The notes below the pieces were generated by a model. The model did not search any database. It worked only from the letters and a program-made list of their open reading frames with translations, and had not been told where the DNA came from. DNA of 6,846 bases from NCBI GenBank assembly GCA_015222595.1, contig JADFVP010000021.1, positions 1 to 6,846 on the forward strand, given 5' to 3'. Shown in pieces: positions 1 to 5,769 of this stretch (position 1 is the first letter of the stretch; each line of letters starts with the position of its first letter). The position numbers and the translations under genes were made by a program. The DNA comes from Pseudomonadota bacterium (GTDB lineage Bacteria > Desulfobacterota > GWC2-55-46 > JADFVP01).

Positions 1-51
1 AATTTCTTCGCGCTTCAGTATGTCCTTTATTGCGGTTACGGTCTTAGCCAT
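1..51 (-). CDS. Unidentified protein, N-terminal 17 codons only
   Basis: A minus-strand gene begins at an ATG at 51 and leaves the window at base 1, so only 17 residues (MAKTVTAIKDILKREEI) are visible. The start is supported by a strong ribosome site, AAGGAG, which ends 6 bases upstream of the ATG. The segment is polar and likely helical, with no signal peptide, so the product is probably cytoplasmic. No family can be assigned from 17 residues. A minus-strand promoter at 351-378 could drive it through a leader of roughly 290 nt. I am confident that this is a real gene start but cannot say what it encodes. Confidence 0.65.
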   Translation of the reverse strand, partial: MAKTVTAIKDILKREEI

Positions 52-288
52 TCTTGTCTCCTTCTTTTATATTTTACTGCTCTAGTCTTGCGTGGTGGCG
101 TTGGCCAAATATTTGTTGTATATAAAACTTTTCGGTCTTTTTCACGACTACTTGATAACTTTCTGCATTTTTATTCAAAAAAAATAATTTTAGTTCGAAG
201 AGTTTTTTATATTTTGTATAAGCGTTTTTTATTTCCTTAACCTCTAAAGGCCGCACCAGTAAAGGCTATCGGCGCGTTGTACTTTTTA

Positions 289-319
289 GAACTGCGCAGT
301 TCCGTACTGCTAGAACTGC
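289..319. repeat. GAACTGC inverted and direct repeat cluster
   Basis: GAACTGC occurs at 289-295 and 313-319, and its reverse complement GCAGTTC lies between them at 296-302. The first two copies form a perfect 14-bp palindrome (289-302). The second and third can form a 7-bp stem with a 10-base loop (303-312). The longer word TAGAACTGC repeats at 287 and 311. The cluster lies about 40-55 nt downstream of the predicted minus-strand transcription start near 344. It could be a protein operator or an RNA hairpin in the leader of the left-edge gene. The GAAC...GTTC arms resemble some LexA-type half sites, but the spacing is not canonical. Confidence 0.5.
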
Positions 320-350
320 AAAGCAAGAGCGCGCTTTATTCTTTAAAATT

Positions 351-378
351 ATTATACTCTTCTTTAGTGTGGCGTCAA
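351..378 (-). promoter_or_regulatory. Sigma-70-type promoter for the left-edge gene
   Basis: Read on the minus strand, TTGACG (378-373) is followed after 16 bases by a consensus TATAAT (356-351). Transcription would start near 344 and run toward the gene starting at 51, giving a leader of about 290 nt that contains the GAACTGC repeats. Both hexamers are near-perfect, but the local AT richness raises the chance of an accidental -10. Confidence 0.5.
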
Positions 379-454
379 GGGGGCAATGAAGTGAAATGTA
401 AAACAGGTGTCGTTACTTTTTTAGAAGTGTGTGCAGTTTTTTTCAACGACGAAG

Positions 455-709
455 TTAACCGTACTTAAGTTTAAGTCCGATCACGACTGTCGTTAGTAGA
501 AGTGTTACCGCGTTGGCTAGAATGATCGGCAGGTTGGCGAGGTAAATTCCATAAACGAGCCAGAGAAATATTCCGAGTTCGAGCAGAAGAAAAGTCAAGA
601 GCGAGATGTCTCGCGTCTCCTTCATCTTTACGATCTTTACAACCTGCGGAATAAAGGAGACGGTGGTGCAGGTAGCGGCGACGAGGCCGATTATGGTTAC
701 GAAGTCCAT
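455..709 (-). CDS. SemiSWEET-type sugar transporter (PQ-loop family)
   Basis: This 84-residue inner-membrane protein has the size and layout of bacterial SemiSWEETs, which dimerise to form a six-helix facilitative sugar uniporter. Three hydrophobic segments are visible at about residues 3-23, 37-57 and 60-80. The PQ motif that names the family is Pro21-Gln22, in the stretch SFIPQVVKI. Trp50 in helix 2 and Asn66 in helix 3 match the conserved Trp/Asn pair of the SemiSWEET sugar pocket. The ATG at 709 puts helix 1 at the N-terminus as expected; its ribosome site is weak (ACGGAAC). A tRNA-Leu lies 108 bp upstream on the same strand and may share the transcript. The transported sugar cannot be read from sequence. 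Confidence 0.85.
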   Translation of the reverse strand: MDFVTIIGLVAATCTTVSFIPQVVKIVKMKETRDISLLTFLLLELGIFLWLVYGIYLANLPIILANAVTLLLTTVVIGLKLKYG

Positions 710-739
710 TTGTCTGTTCCGTTGAGGTTGTCTTAGCTT

Positions 740-762
740 CTCCGGTTCCGGTTGAGCCGGAG
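740..762. repeat. CTCCGG/CCGGAG inverted repeat between tRNA and SemiSWEET
   Basis: CTCCGG at 740-745 pairs with CCGGAG at 757-762 across an 11-base loop; an alternative 4-bp CCGG stem uses the same bases. Further CCGGAG copies lie at 780-785 and 792-797, echoing the tRNA acceptor-end sequence at 823-828. There is no T-run after the stem on the minus strand, so it does not look like a terminator. It may be a processing or mRNA 5' structure of a tRNA-SemiSWEET transcript. Confidence 0.35.
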
Positions 763-817
763 AGTGACCGGAAAAGAGCCCGGAGAAGATGCCGGAGATT
801 GAAAAGAAAAAGTTTTA

Positions 818-904
818 TGGTGCCGGAGGAGGGGCTCGAACCCTCACGAGATTGCTCCCACGGGATTTTGAATCCCGCGCGTCTACCTGTTCCACCACTC
901 CGGC
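818..904 (-). tRNA. tRNA-Leu (anticodon CAA)
   Basis: On the minus strand the sequence folds as a complete class II tRNA of 87 nt. The acceptor stem is GCCGGAG/CTCCGGC, followed by discriminator A and an encoded CCA (820-818). The D arm carries the AGGTAGAC stretch. The anticodon stem CGGGA/TCCCG encloses the loop TTCAAAA, giving anticodon CAA, which reads UUG. A long variable arm (GAG CAAT CTC) and a T arm GAGGG-TTCGAGC-CCCTC complete it. The long variable arm and the CAA anticodon identify leucine. A promoter lies just upstream (918-944), and the SemiSWEET gene follows on the same strand. Confidence 0.95.
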
Positions 905-917
905 CAGAAAGAAAACA

Positions 918-944
918 AGTATCATAGCCCTCGATCTCTGTCAA
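918..944 (-). promoter_or_regulatory. Probable promoter of tRNA-Leu (and SemiSWEET)
   Basis: On the minus strand a consensus TTGACA (944-939) is followed after 15 bases by GATACT (923-918), one base from TATACT. Transcription would begin near 911, a few bases before the mature tRNA 5' end at 904. The short spacer is the weak point. It diverges from the kdsB promoter, with about 70 bp between the two -35 boxes. Confidence 0.45.
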
Positions 945-1011
945 TATCGGCCGCCCTTTTAGGCGTTTGCGGTACGGTTGCGCTCTTTGTTGCGCCCGAC
1001 AGCGGTATCTG

Positions 1012-1039
1012 TTGACATGGGCTTCGGATTTGATATATT
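1012..1039 (+). promoter_or_regulatory. Sigma-70 promoter of the kds operon, abutting the kdsB start
   Basis: A consensus TTGACA (1012-1017), a 16-base spacer and TATATT (1034-1039) form a near-ideal promoter. The last -10 base is only 7 bases before the kdsB ATG at 1047, so the expected start of transcription (about 1046-1047) coincides with the start codon. No ribosome site precedes that ATG. Together these suggest a leaderless mRNA. Confidence 0.6.
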
Positions 1040-1046
1040 GTGCTCA

Positions 1047-1787
1047 ATGAAAGTCGTAGCATTTATCCCCGCCAGATACGGTTCTTCACGTCTCGAAGGC
1101 AAGCCTTTGGCCGACATCTGCGGTAAAACGATGGTCGAACGGGTCTACGAGCGCGCAACGGCTGCGCGTCTGGTCGATGGCGTAACGGTCGCAACGGACG
1201 ACAAGCGTATCTTTGAGGCCGTAACCGCTTTCGGCGGATCCGTTGTCATGACTTCAACGGCCCATACCTCCGGCACCGACCGCGTTGGGGAGGCGGCCCG
1301 CAGCATCGAGGCCGACATAGTAGTAAACATTCAGGGTGACGAGCCTTTGATCGAGCCCGACATGATAGACGCGGCGATAGAGCCGCTCATTGCAGACAGC
1401 TCCATCGAGCTCGCTACTCTCAAGACCCGCATTACCGAAGAGTGCGAGTACGTCAACCCGAACGCCGTTAAGGTGGTGACCGACAGAGAGGGCTTTGCCC
1501 TCTACTTCTCCAGAAGCCCTATACCGTATTCGGGCTCCGGGCTAGAGGGTGTCGGGCACGAGACCGGAGTCTATAAGCACATAGGGCTCTACGTCTACCG
1601 TAAAGAGTTTCTTCTGCGCTTTACCGAGATGGCCCCGACGGGGTACGAGAGAGCCGAAAGGCTGGAGCAGCTTCGCGCTCTCGAGAACGGCGTGCGCATA
1701 AAGGTGGTCGAGACCGAGCACAATCCGCTTGCGGTCGATACCGCCGAAGACTTAGAGAGAGTGCGGGCCGTTATAGAGGCCCTGTAG
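1047..1787 (+). CDS. kdsB: 3-deoxy-manno-octulosonate cytidylyltransferase (CMP-KDO synthetase)
   Basis: KdsB transfers CMP from CTP to KDO, giving the CMP-KDO used in the cytoplasm to build the LPS inner core. The 246-residue product matches the family's length (E. coli about 248). Visible landmarks are PARYGSSRLEGKP at residues 8-20 (nucleotide-binding loop with Arg10, Arg15 and Lys19), TSGTDR at 74-79, QGDEP at 96-100 with the likely metal ligand Asp98, SRSPIPY in the middle, and AVDTAEDL near the C-terminus with Asp231 in the place of the second metal ligand. I chose the ATG at 1047 because KVVAFIPARYG is the normal family N-terminus; the upstream in-frame extension to 978 lies within the promoter. 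No Shine-Dalgarno sequence is present. It is the first gene of the kdsB-pyrG-kdsA-kdsD operon, next to the source of its CTP. Confidence 0.95.
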   Translation: MKVVAFIPARYGSSRLEGKPLADICGKTMVERVYERATAARLVDGVTVATDDKRIFEAVTAFGGSVVMTSTAHTSGTDRVGEAARSIEADIVVNIQGDEPLIEPDMIDAAIEPLIADSSIELATLKTRITEECEYVNPNAVKVVTDREGFALYFSRSPIPYSGSGLEGVGHETGVYKHIGLYVYRKEFLLRFTEMAPTGYERAERLEQLRALENGVRIKVVETEHNPLAVDTAEDLERVRAVIEAL

Positions 1788-1808
1788 TTAATAGAAGCCC
1801 TGTAGTTA
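1773..1808 (+). repeat. 18-bp tandem duplication across the kdsB stop codon
   Basis: The 18-base unit at 1773-1790 is repeated immediately at 1791-1808 with one mismatch (G1778 versus A1796). Each unit contains the codons for Ile-Glu-Ala-Leu and a TAG stop, so kdsB ends in two identical in-frame stop codons, 18 bases apart (1785-1787 and 1803-1805). It looks like a recent slippage duplication with no effect on the protein. Confidence 0.85.
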
Positions 1809-1820
1809 TATGACGAAGCT

Positions 1821-1916
1821 ATGATGAAGCGTCCGGTAACGGGCGAGAGCCATACCGTTGTTTCAGAAGGCATACAAGAAGGTACACTTTTTAGAGAGAC
1901 CGGCAGGATAACATGA
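1821..1916 (+). CDS. Possible 31-residue ORF overlapping the pyrG start
   Basis: An ATG-ATG at 1821 opens a 31-codon frame (begins MMKRPVTGESHTVV). It ends at a TGA at 1914-1916 that overlaps the pyrG ATG in an ATGA arrangement typical of translational coupling. The predicted peptide is polar, has no membrane segment, and belongs to no family I recognise. No good ribosome site precedes 1821. It is in the same frame as kdsB, beyond that gene's two stops, so it could be a chance open stretch. Treat it as a weak candidate whose only positive signal is the exact stop/start overlap. Confidence 0.2.
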   Translation: MMKRPVTGESHTVVSEGIQEGTLFRETGRIT

Positions 1917-3676
1917 GCGAGTCAACAGTGAAGAGTACGGCTAAATTTATCTTTGTAACGGGCGGCGTTGTCTCGGCGCTCGGCAAGGGGCTTGCCAGCG
2001 CGTCGTTAGGCGCGCTCTTAGAGGCTCGCGGCCTGACGATTACCATCCAGAAGCTCGATCCGTATATAAACGTAGACCCCGGCACAATGAGCCCCTTTCA
2101 GCACGGAGAGGTCTTTGTTACCGACGACGGAGCGGAGACCGACCTCGATCTCGGCCATTACGAGCGGTTCACTTCCGCGCGTCTGACCAAGGGCAACAAC
2201 TTCACTACGGGCCAGATCTACGACTCCATTATAAAGAAGGAACGGCGCGGAGACTATCTCGGCGGCACGGTGCAGGTAGTTCCCCATGTTACCGACGAGA
2301 TAAAGGGCAAGATACTCGCTATTGCCGACGACGTCGATATAGCGATAATCGAGATCGGCGGCACGGTTGGCGACATCGAGTCCCTTCCTTTCTTAGAGGC
2401 GATACGGCAGCTGAGGTTCGACCTCGGCAAAGAGAACGTCGTCTTCGTCCACCTTACGCTTCTTCCCTACATAGCCACCGCCGGAGAGATAAAGACCAAG
2501 CCGAGCCAACACAGTGTCCAGAAGCTCCGCGAGATAGGTATCCAGCCCGACATACTTATCTGCCGCTCCGACCGTTCGATAGGAACCGATATAAAGAACA
2601 AGCTCGCGCTCTTTTGCAACGTCGAAAAAGACGCCGTCATTTCGGCAGAGGATGTTAAGTCTATCTACATGCTGCCGCTTGTCTTCAGGCGCGAGTCTTT
2701 AGACGACAAGATAATAAAGCTTCTGAATATCTGGACGCGCGCGCCGAAGCTCGACGCGTGGGAGAAGCTCATCAGCAAGATTGAGCGGCTTAAGTCCGAG
2801 GTGACAATAGGCATTGTCGGCAAGTACGTAGACCTGCACGACTCTTACAAGTCTTTGCACGAGGCCCTTATTCACGCCGGCATCTCCAACAACTGCCGCG
2901 TGCTGCTCCAGTATATCGATTCCGAGGAGGTGGAGAAGAGGGGCGCGCATCATTTCTTGAGAGGCGTGGACGGTCTTCTGATACCCGGCGGCTTCGGCAC
3001 GCGAGGAGTAGAGGGCAAGATAGCCGCCATCAAGTACGTGCGCGAGAAGAACATACCGTTCTTCGGAATCTGCCTCGGCCTGCAGGTAGCTATTATAGAG
3101 ATAGCGAGAGACCTATGCGCCTTGAAAGACGCCAACTCTGCCGAGTTCGCCCCTGAGAGCGCAAACCCGGTAATAGATATAATGGACGATCAGAAGTCGA
3201 TAGAGGACAAGGGCGGCACTATGCGTCTGGGCGCCTACCCCTGCAAGCTGAAGCAGGGCACAAAGGCCTTCTCTGCCTACAAGACAGTAGACATTTCCGA
3301 ACGGCACAGACACCGCTACGAGGTCAACAACAGTTACCGCGACGCGTTAACAGAGGTGGGGGTCGAGTTCTCAGGGCTCTCTCCCGACGGCAACCTCGTT
3401 GAGATAATGGAGTTCAAGCCGCACAAGTGGTTTGTGGCGTGCCAGTTCCACCCGGAGTTCAAGAGCCGACCGATGAAGGCGCACCCGCTCTTCAAGGGCT
3501 TTGTCCGCGCAGTGCTGGCCGGTAAGAAGACGCCTGCAAAGAAGAAGAGCGCGTCGGCTGCCAAGGCCAAAGCGTCTAAGGCCAAGAAGGCCAAGAAGAC
3601 CAAAGCGTCTTCTGCCAAAACCAAAGCGCCTGCGGCCAAAAAACAGAAGAAGAGCACGAAGAGCCGTACCAGATAG
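1913..3676 (+). CDS. pyrG: CTP synthase with a lysine-rich C-terminal tail
   Basis: PyrG converts UTP to CTP using ATP and glutamine; here it sits between KDO genes, where KdsB consumes CTP. The synthetase domain (about residues 1-275) shows GGVVSALGKG at 17-26 (P-loop-like), SPFQHGEVFVTDDGAETD, the acidic loop IGGTVGDIES and KPSQHSVQK. The class I glutamine amidotransferase domain (about 300-535) shows the oxyanion loop GGFG at 359-362, nucleophile Cys387 in GICLGLQ, and His513/Glu515 in FHPEF, so the triad is intact. The usual family end (HPLFKGFVRAVLA) is reached at residue 536. Residues 537-587 form a Lys/Ala/Ser/Thr-rich extension absent from most CTP synthases (about 545 residues in E. 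coli). The ATG at 1913 has AGGA just upstream. The TAG stop is built into the kdsA ribosome site. Confidence 0.97.
   Translation: MSESTVKSTAKFIFVTGGVVSALGKGLASASLGALLEARGLTITIQKLDPYINVDPGTMSPFQHGEVFVTDDGAETDLDLGHYERFTSARLTKGNNFTTGQIYDSIIKKERRGDYLGGTVQVVPHVTDEIKGKILAIADDVDIAIIEIGGTVGDIESLPFLEAIRQLRFDLGKENVVFVHLTLLPYIATAGEIKTKPSQHSVQKLREIGIQPDILICRSDRSIGTDIKNKLALFCNVEKDAVISAEDVKSIYMLPLVFRRESLDDKIIKLLNIWTRAPKLDAWEKLISKIERLKSEVTIGIVGKYVDLHDSYKSLHEALIHAGISNNCRVLLQYIDSEEVEKRGAHHFLRGVDGLLIPGGFGTRGVEGKIAAIKYVREKNIPFFGICLGLQVAIIEIARDLCALKDANSAEFAPESANPVIDIMDDQKSIEDKGGTMRLGAYPCKLKQGTKAFSAYKTVDISERHRHRYEVNNSYRDALTEVGVEFSGLSPDGNLVEIMEFKPHKWFVACQFHPEFKSRPMKAHPLFKGFVRAVLAGKKTPAKKKSASAAKAKASKAKKAKKTKASSAKTKAPAAKKQKKSTKSRTR
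3521..3673 (+). other. Histone-H1-like basic tail encoded at the 3' end of pyrG
   Basis: These 51 codons (PyrG residues 537-587) encode an almost purely Lys/Ala/Ser/Thr/Pro/Arg segment with motifs such as KKTPAKKK and SKAKKAKKTKASS. Such low-complexity tails are familiar from eukaryotic linker histones and some bacterial nucleoid proteins, and usually bind nucleic acid or acidic surfaces. At DNA level the 11-mer CCAAAGCGTCT recurs at 3567, 3600 and 3621 (the last with one change), always in the same codon phase, indicating growth by in-frame repeat expansion. The tail is disordered by composition; its role is unknown. Confidence 0.85.
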
Positions 3677-3679
3677 GAG
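3674..3679 (+). promoter_or_regulatory. kdsA ribosome site fused to the pyrG stop codon
   Basis: TAGGAG contains both the pyrG TAG stop (3674-3676) and the AGGAG Shine-Dalgarno sequence for the kdsA ATG at 3687, 7 bases further on. The arrangement favours re-initiation by ribosomes that finish pyrG. Confidence 0.8.
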
Positions 3680-3686
3680 TCCCTAA

Positions 3687-4523
3687 ATGCCAGACGTAAA
3701 TATAGTTGACGGCATCACGGTCGGCGCGGCCTCCCCCCTGCTCTTTATTCTCGGCCCCTGCGTTATAGAGGACGAGAGTTCAACGCTAAAGACCCTCGAA
3801 GAGTTAGTCAGTATTACCTCCGGCCTCCCGGTCTCGTTCGTCTTCAAAGCCTCGTACGATAAAGCCAACAGAACATCCATAGAGTCGTTCAGAGGGCCCG
3901 GCATAGAAGAGGGGCTCCGTATACTCGAACGCGCTAGTCGCGAGTTCGGCGTGCCAGTGCTTACGGACGTCCACTGCGCTGTTGACGTTGAGCGTGTCGC
4001 CTCTGTTGTGGACGTTATCCAGATACCCGCCTTTTTATCCCGTCAGACAGATCTTTTGGTCGCAGCCGGAAAGTCCGGCTGTGTCGTAAATATAAAGAAG
4101 GGCCAGTTCATGGCCCCGGCAGATGTTGTGCACTCGGTAGCTAAGGTTCGCTCCAGCGGAACGGAGCGGGTGCTTCTTACTGAACGCGGCGTTAGCTTCG
4201 GGTACAACAACCTTGTTGTGGACTTTAGATCGATCCCGATCATGAGAGAGTGCGGCGCGCCTGTTATCTTCGACGCAACGCACAGCGTGCAGAGACCGTC
4301 GGGGCAGGGGGCCACCTCAGGGGGCGACAGAGTTATGGTGCGTTATCTTGCGCGCGCCGCCGCAGCGGTCGGAGTGGACGGCTTCTTCCTAGAAGTTCAC
4401 CAGAGTCCGGAGCGCGCCCTTTGCGACGGGCCCAACTCAATAGCGTTAAAAGACGTGCGTATGATTCTAGAAGAGCTTGTGGAAATAGAGGCGGCGTCAC
4501 CAAAGCGCAGCCCGCTTTTATAA
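3687..4523 (+). CDS. kdsA: KDO-8-phosphate synthase, metal-dependent class
   Basis: KdsA condenses phosphoenolpyruvate with arabinose-5-phosphate to KDO-8-phosphate in the cytoplasm. The 278-residue TIM-barrel enzyme has the family blocks FILGPC, FKASYDKANRTS, GPGIEEGL, TDVH, IQIPAFLSRQTDLL, NIKKGQF, DATHSVQ and CDGPNS. Cys25 in GPC, His199, Glu236 and Asp247 fall at the spacing of the four metal ligands of the Aquifex metallo-enzyme (174, 37 and 11 residues apart). E. coli KdsA has Asn in the Cys position and needs no metal. I therefore assign the metal-dependent class. The start is fixed by AGGAG 7 bases upstream. The TAA stop overlaps another AAGGAG that serves the intercistronic mini-ORF. 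It lies between pyrG and its substrate supplier kdsD. Confidence 0.96.
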   Translation: MPDVNIVDGITVGAASPLLFILGPCVIEDESSTLKTLEELVSITSGLPVSFVFKASYDKANRTSIESFRGPGIEEGLRILERASREFGVPVLTDVHCAVDVERVASVVDVIQIPAFLSRQTDLLVAAGKSGCVVNIKKGQFMAPADVVHSVAKVRSSGTERVLLTERGVSFGYNNLVVDFRSIPIMRECGAPVIFDATHSVQRPSGQGATSGGDRVMVRYLARAAAAVGVDGFFLEVHQSPERALCDGPNSIALKDVRMILEELVEIEAASPKRSPLL

Positions 4524-4534
4524 GGAGTTCGCTT

Positions 4535-4552
4535 ATGAGGAGTCTGTTTTAA
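4535..4552 (+). CDS. Possible five-codon minicistron (MRSLF) between kdsA and kdsD
   Basis: The AAGGAG at 4522-4527, overlapping the kdsA stop, is correctly spaced (7 bases) for the ATG at 4535, which opens ATG AGG AGT CTG TTT TAA. The stop ends at 4552, one base before the kdsD ATG at 4554. The mini-ORF itself contains GAGGAG (4537-4542), the likely kdsD ribosome site. Its translation could hand ribosomes to kdsD or mask that site. It may instead be a by-product of a duplicated ribosome site. Confidence 0.35.
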   Translation: MRSLF

Positions 4553-4553
4553 A

Positions 4554-5522
4554 ATGGGTAGATCCCCTGAGATAGCAACGGCAAAGCGCGTCTTTGCGAT
4601 AGAGGCCCGCGCGGTGAGAGATCTTGCGAAGAGGCTCGACGGAAACTTTACTTCTGCCGTAGAGATGATAATGGCCGCAGAGGGCAAGGTGGTTATCACC
4701 GGCATGGGCAAGAGCGGTATTATCTGCCAGAAGATAGCCTCTACGTTAGCCTCTACAGGCACGCCGTCTTTCTTTCTCCATCCGGCAGAAGGCGTGCACG
4801 GAGACTTGGGCGTGCTCGGCGCCAATGATGTCTTAATCGCTGTGTCGAACTCCGGCGAGACCGAAGAGCTGCTGGCTATAATTCCGACGGTCAAGAGAAT
4901 GGGCGTTAAGATGATCGCCATTACGGGCGGAACGAAATCCACGCTTTCACGTTACTCAGACGTTACGCTCGACGTTGGAGTTGAAGAGGAGGCCTGTTCG
5001 CTCGGCCTCTCCCCAACCGCCTCGACCACTGCGACGCTGGCCATGGGAGACGCGCTCGCCGTTGCATTGCTTGAAAAGCGCGGCTTCGGCGCAGAGGACT
5101 TTGCGAGCCTCCACCCCGCAGGCAGCCTGGGGCGCAGGCTCTTAAGGGTCGAAGAGCTGATGCACACAGGCGTTGAGTTGCCGAGGGTAGAGGCCGGCAC
5201 GTTGATGAAGGAGGCCGTTATCGTTATGACCGCCAAGCGGCTCGGCCTTGTAGGCATCTTTAAAGGAGATAAGTTCAAAGGGGTGGTTACCGACGGAGAC
5301 CTTCGCCGTGCGATAGAGCGCGGCGGCGACGTGCTGGCCCTTAGCGCAGAGTCTATTATGACGAAGAGGCCGAAGTCGATAAAGAGAACGGCGCTTGCGG
5401 AGTCGGCAATCCGGTTGATGGAAGAGAACTCCATAACCGCGCTCTTCGTCGAAGAATCGGCGAGCAAAAGAATAGTCGGCGTGGTGCACCTGCACGATCT
5501 TTTACGCGCCGGCATCGTTTGA
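4554..5522 (+). CDS. kdsD: Arabinose-5-phosphate isomerase (SIS plus two CBS domains)
   Basis: KdsD interconverts ribulose-5-phosphate and arabinose-5-phosphate, the first step of KDO synthesis. The 322-residue protein has the standard layout. The SIS sugar-isomerase domain is at about residues 35-190, with GMGKSG at 50-55, HPAEGVHGDLG, SNSGETEE at 98-105 and HPAGSLG at 187-193. Two CBS domains follow, at about 200-260 and 266-322 (TDGDLRRAIE; GVVHLHDLL). Lys53, Glu105, Glu146 and His187 align, with a constant offset of six, with the Lys59, Glu111, Glu152 and His193 of E. coli KdsD that are linked to catalysis. The ATG at 4554 is preceded by GAGGAG. E. coli has a second isomerase, GutQ, of the same architecture; the KDO operon context favours KdsD. 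kdsC, which often follows, is absent here. Confidence 0.94.
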   Translation: MGRSPEIATAKRVFAIEARAVRDLAKRLDGNFTSAVEMIMAAEGKVVITGMGKSGIICQKIASTLASTGTPSFFLHPAEGVHGDLGVLGANDVLIAVSNSGETEELLAIIPTVKRMGVKMIAITGGTKSTLSRYSDVTLDVGVEEEACSLGLSPTASTTATLAMGDALAVALLEKRGFGAEDFASLHPAGSLGRRLLRVEELMHTGVELPRVEAGTLMKEAVIVMTAKRLGLVGIFKGDKFKGVVTDGDLRRAIERGGDVLALSAESIMTKRPKSIKRTALAESAIRLMEENSITALFVEESASKRIVGVVHLHDLLRAGIV

Positions 5523-5556
5523 GGTTTAGGTGATGTTCCGGTGAGGTTCAACTCTT

Positions 5557-5586
5557 GAGGTTCAGGTCTCTTCTTTTTTTTCTTTT
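5557..5586 (+). terminator. Weak intrinsic terminator candidate after kdsD
   Basis: GAGGT (5557-5561) can pair with GTCTC (5566-5570) across a TCAG loop, with two of the five pairs being G-U. It is followed at once by a T-rich run, including eight consecutive Ts at 5574-5581. The T-run is convincing and the stem is poor. It would end the kds operon 60 bases after the kdsD stop. Confidence 0.35.
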
Positions 5587-5769
5587 CGGCCTCTAAAGTT
5601 TTACAACGGCACACCAATGCGCATTAAATATATTGTTCGGTAACTATGTTTAGTTATGCGTTGCGCCCGGAGCGCCGGACGGTTTTGAAAATCAGAAATC
5701 GGAGAGAAGTGGGATTGGTAAAATCGAGACAGTCGGCAGCCGTCGTCCCGGGACTGTATTTGTCCATCG

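Larger units (their letters stand above)
52..454. other. AT-rich intergenic region with no convincing gene
   Basis: About 400 bp separate the left-edge gene from the SemiSWEET stop codon, and the stretch is markedly richer in A and T than the genes to its right. It holds a minus-strand promoter (351-378) and a cluster of GAACTGC repeats (287-319). A 60-codon minus-strand frame (256-74, GTG start, Lys-rich product) lies in the leader of the left gene. It has no ribosome site ahead of its GTG, so I do not call it. A 63-codon plus-strand frame from a TTG at 277 is equally unsupported. Most likely this is a long untranslated leader plus the SemiSWEET 3' region. Confidence 0.5.

Noticed and set aside
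74..256. 60-codon minus-strand frame in the AT-rich left region
   Set aside because: It starts at GTG with no ribosome site, is composed largely of codons expected from AT-rich DNA, and lies in the leader of the left-edge gene.
277..468. 63-codon plus-strand frame
   Set aside because: TTG start, no ribosome site, overlaps the SemiSWEET 3' end and runs against the promoter on the other strand.
471..944. 157-codon minus-strand frame
   Set aside because: It reads through the tRNA gene and the SemiSWEET gene in another frame, so it is a shadow.
978..1046. Longer kdsB start (23 extra residues)
   Set aside because: The extension covers the kdsB promoter, has no ribosome site and does not match the family N-terminus.
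3334..3657. 107-codon minus-strand frame opposite the pyrG 3' end
   Set aside because: It is the complement of the lysine-rich tail (Lys codons give Phe/Leu), not a membrane protein.
4952..5617. 221-codon minus-strand frame opposite kdsD
   Set aside because: The plus strand encodes a full SIS-CBS protein; the minus product is low-complexity Ser/Thr/Pro/Arg typical of antisense frames.
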